Source of the DNA: Alphaproteobacteria bacterium
GTDB taxonomy: Bacteria > Pseudomonadota > Alphaproteobacteria > SMXS01
DNA: 64,000 bases
Reading direction: 5' to 3'
Assembly: GCA_016124315.1 (NCBI GenBank)
Contig: WGNW01000024.1
Span: forward strand, 54,249-118,248
Part shown: in pieces, positions 59,020 to 64,000 of the stretch
Layout of the letters: every line of letters starts with the position of its first letter
Position numbering within the stretch: the stretch's first letter is position 1
Position numbers and translations under genes: made by a program
The notes under the pieces: generated by a model
Told to the model about the DNA's origin: nothing
Seen by the model: the letters and a program-made list of their open reading frames with translations, nothing else
Database searches by the model: none

Positions 59020-61038
59020 CTATGCCGAGCCGATGCGGCCGCCGCCCTTCTTGGTGATCACCACCACCGACGGGCGGGGCGGCATGTCCGGCTTGAAGTC
59101 CGGCCAGCGGGTAGCCGGGTCGGCGAACGTGGAGGGACGGTCGAAGGCGGGCCATTTGCTGGAATCGCTGTCGCCCGGATGCTGGACCGACAGGAACAGC
59201 GCCTCGCCGTCGGGCGCGAACCGCGGGCCGGTCAGCTCGGCGCCCACCGGGCAACGGAAGAACATCCGGCCCGTGCCGCGTCCTTCGCCTTCCGTCTTCA
59301 GGTACCACAGGCCGTCGGCGGTGGCACCGGCGGGCAGGGTGCCGGCCTGGGTCTCGGGATCGGGCAGTCCCGAATTGTAGGCCCAGGCGCCGCCCTGGTC
59401 GGTGGCGACCCAGAGGTTGCCGGAGGGATCGATGGCGCAGTTGTCGGGCGAGGAGAACCAGCCATTGGCGCTGGTCGCCGGGTTCCACGACGCGCCGACC
59501 GCCTCGCGGGTCGGATCGCCGCACAGCACCAGGAGCTCCCATCGGGCGGTGTCGGCCGCGTGGTCGTTGCCGTCGGGAGCGATCTCGATGATCTGGCCGG
59601 CGGTGTTGTCGGCGCGCGGGTCGGGCCCGGACGGCGGCGGATACCCGGGCGCGCCGCGCTGGGGGTTGTTGGTGAGCATCATGTAGACCTTGCCGGTCTT
59701 CGGATTGGGCTCGACGTCCTCCGGCCGGTCCAGGGGCGTGGCGCCCAGCACGTCGCCGGCGCGGCGGGCGTCGATGAGCACCTGCGCCTGGCTGTCGAAG
59801 CCGTGGGCGGCGTCGAGGCCGTGCCTGCCGTGGACCAGCGGCAGCCAGGCCAGGGTGCCGTCGTCGTTGAACCGGGCGACGGAAAGGGTGCCCTTGTCCA
59901 GCAGGCCGGCGTTCGCCTCGCGGCTGTCCGCGTCGACCTTGCCGTCGGAGACGAACCGGTAGAGATACTCGAACCGGGAATCGTCCCCCATGTAGACCAC
60001 GACCCGGCCGTCCTTGTTGACGATGGACTCGGCGCCCTCGTGGCAGAAGCGGCCGAGCGCGGTGCGCTTGACCGGCGTCGAGGCGGGATCGAACGGGTTT
60101 ACCTCCACCACCCAGCCGAAGCGGAACGGCTCGTTGGGCTCGTGGGCGGCGTCGAAGCGGGGATCGAGCACGCTCCAGCTGCCGCCGCCGGGAATGCTGT
60201 AGCGGAAGTAGCTCGCCCGGCGCGGGTCGTTCTCCGGCAGGTTGCCGCCGAAATATTTGTGGAAGTTCTCCTCCGCCATCAGGTACGTGCCCCAGGGCGT
60301 CATGCCGCCGGCGCAGTCGTTGAGCGTGCCCAGCACAGTCTTGCCGTCGGGGTCGGCGGCCGTCTTCATCAGCGCGTGGCCCGCCGCCGGTCCGGAGAGG
60401 GCCATGGGCGTGGTGACGGTGATGCGGCGGGCGTAGCGGCTGTCCGGCACCACCGACCACTTGCCGTCCTTCCGGCGCACCTCGAGGACCGAGCCGCCCA
60501 TGGCGGCCATCTCCACCGCCGCCTGCTGCTTCAGCGCCGCGGTGCGCGCCACCTCGTCCAGGCCCTCGGGGATCGCCGGAAACATGATCTCCGGGGAGAC
60601 ATATTCGTGGTTGACGCAGAGCAGGCCGTGGTCGGCCTGGCCCCCCAGTGCGACGAAGCCGATGAAGTCATTGTTGTAGCCGAACTGCATGGCCTGGGCG
60701 CCTTCCGTCTGGGCGGCGGGGTCGAAGGCGGGCGCGCCGGGCAGCACCGGGTCGCCCCAGCGGATCAGCACGTCGACGTCGTAGCCCTCGGCGACATGCA
60801 CGGTTTCGTCGACGCCGTGGGCCAGCTCGGCGAAGGCGACGCCAGTGCCATGGTCCGCAGGCGCCGCATCCTTCTCGCCGCAACCCGCGAGCAGGGCCGC
60901 CGGGCTGACCGTGGCGAACGCCGCCGACGCCGCGAGCCCGCCGCGCAGCACCGCGCGCCGGCTGATCCGCCGGGCGACGACCTCGGCGAAGGTGGGGCCC
61001 GGGAAGGGGCGCTCGCAATAGCTGTCGTCATCCCGCAT
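59020..61038 (-). CDS. PhoX-family alkaline phosphatase (Tat-exported)
   Basis: SRRAVLRGG twin-arginine; LCVNHEYVSPEIMFP; GTLNDCAGGMTPWGTYLMAEENFHKYFGG; DNCAIDPSGNLWVATDQGG. Confidence 0.93.
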   Translation of the reverse strand: MRDDDSYCERPFPGPTFAEVVARRISRRAVLRGGLAASAAFATVSPAALLAGCGEKDAAPADHGTGVAFAELAHGVDETVHVAEGYDVDVLIRWGDPVLPGAPAFDPAAQTEGAQAMQFGYNNDFIGFVALGGQADHGLLCVNHEYVSPEIMFPAIPEGLDEVARTAALKQQAAVEMAAMGGSVLEVRRKDGKWSVVPDSRYARRITVTTPMALSGPAAGHALMKTAADPDGKTVLGTLNDCAGGMTPWGTYLMAEENFHKYFGGNLPENDPRRASYFRYSIPGGGSWSVLDPRFDAAHEPNEPFRFGWVVEVNPFDPASTPVKRTALGRFCHEGAESIVNKDGRVVVYMGDDSRFEYLYRFVSDGKVDADSREANAGLLDKGTLSVARFNDDGTLAWLPLVHGRHGLDAAHGFDSQAQVLIDARRAGDVLGATPLDRPEDVEPNPKTGKVYMMLTNNPQRGAPGYPPPSGPDPRADNTAGQIIEIAPDGNDHAADTARWELLVLCGDPTREAVGASWNPATSANGWFSSPDNCAIDPSGNLWVATDQGGAWAYNSGLPDPETQAGTLPAGATADGLWYLKTEGEGRGTGRMFFRCPVGAELTGPRFAPDGEALFLSVQHPGDSDSSKWPAFDRPSTFADPATRWPDFKPDMPPRPSVVVITKKGGGRIGSA

Positions 61039-61126
61039 GGACAGGCCTCCGGCTGACACTGGCGCGACTCTGCGGCATGGGATAGCAGAGAGCCAATGTC
61101 ATTTTCATTAAGTCCGGGGGATCGCC

Positions 61127-61438
61127 ATGAGGACAGGATGCTACGCCGTGATCTTTACTTCCAGGCTTGGCGCTGAGGCTGCGGACTACGCCCTGTGGGC
61201 GGACCGTATCGAGGCGCTGGCCCGCAATCAGCCCGGCTATCTCGGCCACGATTCGCTGCGCGACCAGGATGGTCTCGGCATCACGGTCAGCTACTGGAAC
61301 TCGGAAGACGCAATTGCGCGCTGGAGGGCGCATGCGGAACATGCGACGGCGCGCTCACTGGGCCGAGAACGGTTTTACGACTGGTTCCGGCTGGACGTAT
61401 GCCGGGTGACGCGGACCTACGGTTTCGGCGAGAGGTGA
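61127..61438 (+). CDS. ABM-like monooxygenase family protein
   Basis: YAVIFTSRLGAEAADYALWADRIEALARNQPGYLGHDSLRDQDGLGITVSYWNSEDAIARWRAHAEH. Confidence 0.88.
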   Translation: MRTGCYAVIFTSRLGAEAADYALWADRIEALARNQPGYLGHDSLRDQDGLGITVSYWNSEDAIARWRAHAEHATARSLGRERFYDWFRLDVCRVTRTYGFGER

Positions 61439-61531
61439 GGCTGGCGAACATGGGAGGGGAGAAGGGGATAGTAGCTGTCGGGCCCCTTCCCGGTTTTCGG
61501 CCTTCAATCGCAGTATCTTCCTGGGGTCCAC

Positions 61532-61647
61532 AGACCCCGGAACAAGTCCGGGGTGACGGATCAAAAGTCAAAGAAGGTAGTCGCTGATATGATTACGTCG
61601 TATTGGTAATTAATTCGTGGCGTCATCCCCGATTTGTTCGGGAATCC
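61532..61647. repeat. Second inverted pair of the 26-bp REP-like palindrome, arms in opposite order
   Basis: AGACCCCGGAACAAGTCCGGGGTGAC (61532-61557) and GTCATCCCCGATTTGTTCGGGAATCC (61622-61647). Confidence 0.8.
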
Positions 61648-61741
61648 GTGTCGATATCAGTAAGGCTCTATGCGCAGTCGGATCACGTTTTTATCCTTGT
61701 GATCCTCCTACACGCCGCCTTTTATTTAGGTATGACTTGCG

Positions 61742-61837
61742 GACCGGCGCCGCGCGCCCAATCGTATCGAGACCCCGATCAGGTCCGAGCGGGCGCATCG
61801 CGATACACGGCCCTTCGGGCCGTACTCGATGCGAGCG
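61742..61837 (+). repeat. Cloverleaf dispersed repeat, copy C (5' half degenerate)
   Basis: ATCGTATCGAGACC...GCATCGCGATACACGGCCCTTCGGGCCGTACTCGATGCGAGCG aligns to copy B. Confidence 0.75.
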
Positions 61838-61871
61838 GTGACATGATGGGAAGGACGGGAGCGACGATCGG

Positions 61872-62210
61872 CTACACGTATTGCGGGTCGAAGCCCTTGG
61901 ACTTCATGTATTCGTGCAGTTCGCCGGTCTCGTACATCTCGCGCATGATGTCGCAGCCGCCGACGAATTCGCCCTTCACGTAGAGCTGGGGAATGGTCGG
62001 CCAGTCGCTGAACTCCTTGATGCCGTTGCGCACGTTGTCGTCGGCCAGCACGTTGATGCCCTTGAACGGCACCGCCATGCGGTTGAGGATCTCCACCGCC
62101 GTGGCCGAGAAGCCGCATTGCGGGAACATGGGGTTGCCCTTCATGAACAGCACGACGTCGTTGCCGTCCAGCTCGGCCTGGATGAAATCGAAGACGGGAT
62201 TGTCGCTCAT
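61872..62210 (-). CDS. grxD: Monothiol glutaredoxin (Grx4 family)
   Basis: [43 protein letters not shown]. Confidence 0.97.
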   Translation of the reverse strand: MSDNPVFDFIQAELDGNDVVLFMKGNPMFPQCGFSATAVEILNRMAVPFKGINVLADDNVRNGIKEFSDWPTIPQLYVKGEFVGGCDIMREMYETGELHEYMKSKGFDPQYV

Positions 62211-62220
62211 TTGGGGTTTC

Positions 62221-62454
62221 CTACTCCGGTACCGACGTTTGCAGTGCCAGGGCGTGCAGCACGCCGCCCATCCTGCCCTGCAGCGCCTTGTAGACGATCT
62301 GGTGCTGCTGCACCCGGTTCTTGCCGCGAAACGCTTCCGACGTCACGTGGGCCGCGTAATGGTCGCCGTCGCCGCGCAGATCCTCGATGGTGACCTTGGC
62401 GTCGGGAAGGGCTTCCTCGATCAGCTTCTGGATTTCGTTGGCGTCCATCGCCAT
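62221..62454 (-). CDS. BolA-family protein
   Basis: [51 protein letters not shown]. Confidence 0.95.
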   Translation of the reverse strand: MAMDANEIQKLIEEALPDAKVTIEDLRGDGDHYAAHVTSEAFRGKNRVQQHQIVYKALQGRMGGVLHALALQTSVPE

Positions 62455-62475
62455 GGGCGGGCCTCTCCTGTCGCG

Positions 62476-64000
62476 TCAGGGAATGGCCATGTAGGCGGGC
62501 AGCCAGCCTTCATGGGCCTGCTTGAGTTCGGCCACTGATATGGAGTCGGCCTCGGAAATTTTCAACACGTCGCCGCCGGTTACGCCGATCACCCAGGCGC
62601 TGACGCCGTCCACCGCCGCCTGCTCCAGCACCAGCTCCGGATTGCGGGTGGTGATCACGTAGCGGCCCTGGTCCTCGCCGAACAGGTAGGCGTAGGACGG
62701 CAGCTCGCCCCGGTCGTAGTCGAGGGCGGCGCCGATGCCAGAGGCCATGGCCATCTCCGCGACCGCGACCAGCAGGCCGCCGCCGGAGACGTCGTGGCAG
62801 GACGTGGCGGCGCCGTCCAGGATCAGGTTGCGCACCAGGTCGCCGTTGTGCCGTTCGATCGTCAGGTCGACGGGCGGCGGCGCACCGTCCTCGCGGCCGC
62901 ACAGCTCCCTTGCATAGAGCGACTGGCCCAGATGGCCGGCGGTGTCGCCGATCACCACGATGGTCTCGCCCTCGCCGGGGAAGGCGATGGAGACCCGCTG
63001 CTCGGCGTTGGCCAGCAGGCCGACGCCGCCGATCGCCGGCGTCGGCAGCACCGCCTGGCCGTTGGTCTCGTTGTAGAGCGACACGTTGCCGGAGACGACC
63101 GGGTAGTCGAGGGCGATGCAGGCCTCGGCCATGCCTTCGAGGCAGCCGACGAACTGGCCCATGATGGCCGGCTTCTCCGGGTTGCCGAAGTTCAGGCAGT
63201 TGGTGATGGCGAGCGGCATGGCGCCGGTCGCGGTGATGTTGCGCCAGGTCTCGGCGACCGCCTGCCGGCCGCCCTCCACCGGGTCGGCCTTGCAGTAGCG
63301 CGGCGTGCAGTCGGTGGCGATGGCGAGCGCCTTGCCGGTGCCGTGGACGCGGACCACGGCGGCGTCGCCGCCGGGGCGGCCGATGGTGTCGGCCATCACC
63401 ATGTGGTCGTATTGCTGCCAGATCCAGCGCTTGGAGGCCAGGTCGGGCGTCTCCAGCAGCTCGCGCAGCGCGTCGGCATTGCTCTCCGGCGCGGTGAAGG
63501 CCTCGGGGCCGAGCACGTCGGCGTGGGGCGTCCTCTCGTGCGGCCGGTCGTAGTTGGGCGCGTCGTCCACCAGCGGCCCGAGCGGGATGTCCGCCACCAC
63601 GGCGCCGTTGTGCCGCAGGGTCAGCCGGCGTGTGTCGGTGACCCTGCCGATCACCGCGAAGTCCAGGTCCCACTTGCGGAAGATCGCCATCGCCTCGTCC
63701 TCGCGGCCGGGCTTGAGCACCATCAGCATGCGCTCCTGGCTTTCCGACAGCATCATCTCGTAGGCGGTCATGCCGGTCTCGCGCTGAGGCACGTGGTCGA
63801 GGTCGAGCTCGATCCCCACCTCGCCCTTCGAGCCCATCTCAACCGACGAGGAGGTGAGGCCCGCGGCGCCCATGTCCTGGATGGCGACGATGGCGTCGGT
63901 CGCCATCAGCTCCAGGCACGCCTCGATCAGCAGCTTTTCGGTGAACGGGTCGCCCACCTGCACGGTCGGGCGCTTCTCCTCGCTGTCCTCGCCGAACTCG
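62476..64000 (-). CDS. purL: Phosphoribosylformylglycinamidine synthase II (5' end outside the window)
   Basis: [35 protein letters not shown]; frame stays open to the right edge ([12 protein letters not shown]). Confidence 0.96.
   Translation of the reverse strand, partial: EFGEDSEEKRPTVQVGDPFTEKLLIEACLELMATDAIVAIQDMGAAGLTSSSVEMGSKGEVGIELDLDHVPQRETGMTAYEMMLSESQERMLMVLKPGREDEAMAIFRKWDLDFAVIGRVTDTRRLTLRHNGAVVADIPLGPLVDDAPNYDRPHERTPHADVLGPEAFTAPESNADALRELLETPDLASKRWIWQQYDHMVMADTIGRPGGDAAVVRVHGTGKALAIATDCTPRYCKADPVEGGRQAVAETWRNITATGAMPLAITNCLNFGNPEKPAIMGQFVGCLEGMAEACIALDYPVVSGNVSLYNETNGQAVLPTPAIGGVGLLANAEQRVSIAFPGEGETIVVIGDTAGHLGQSLYARELCGREDGAPPPVDLTIERHNGDLVRNLILDGAATSCHDVSGGGLLVAVAEMAMASGIGAALDYDRGELPSYAYLFGEDQGRYVITTRNPELVLEQAAVDGVSAWVIGVTGGDVLKISEADSISVAELKQAHEGWLPAYMAIP

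Overview
This is a GC-rich, chromosomal, mostly housekeeping window from an alphaproteobacterium (Rhodospirillales-like by gene content; inferred, not searched). About 55 protein genes are supported. They include an ABC-F ATPase, a CHASE3/GAF/GGDEF cyclase, a CecR-like efflux operon, the Fo ATP synthase operon, smc-dsbA-dciA/mutY, ccrM-rnhB, moaB-slt-udg, ETF-QO, ispE, wecB-wecC, a potFGHI operon, cysI-DUF934, SDR/P450, rpsD, phoX and grxD-bolA-purL (purL runs off the right edge). There is one tRNA-Gln(TTG). I saw no CRISPR array, transposase or rRNA. The most interesting signals are non-coding: (1) a dispersed ~100-nt element (two full copies, one degenerate) that can fold as a compact four-way-junction cloverleaf with compensatory changes between copies; (2) a candidate ribosome-mediated attenuator in the leader of the ABC-F gene (26-codon leader ORF ending 3 nt before a 12-bp stem plus U7 terminator); (3) two exact GGAAC-N16-CGTT sigma-EcfG-type promoters, upstream of a small stress-membrane-protein operon and of a UrcA-family gene; (4) six GANTC sites in 90 bp at the ccrM start; (5) other palindromic repeats and operators. 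All folding and motif calls were made by eye. No database or folding software was run.
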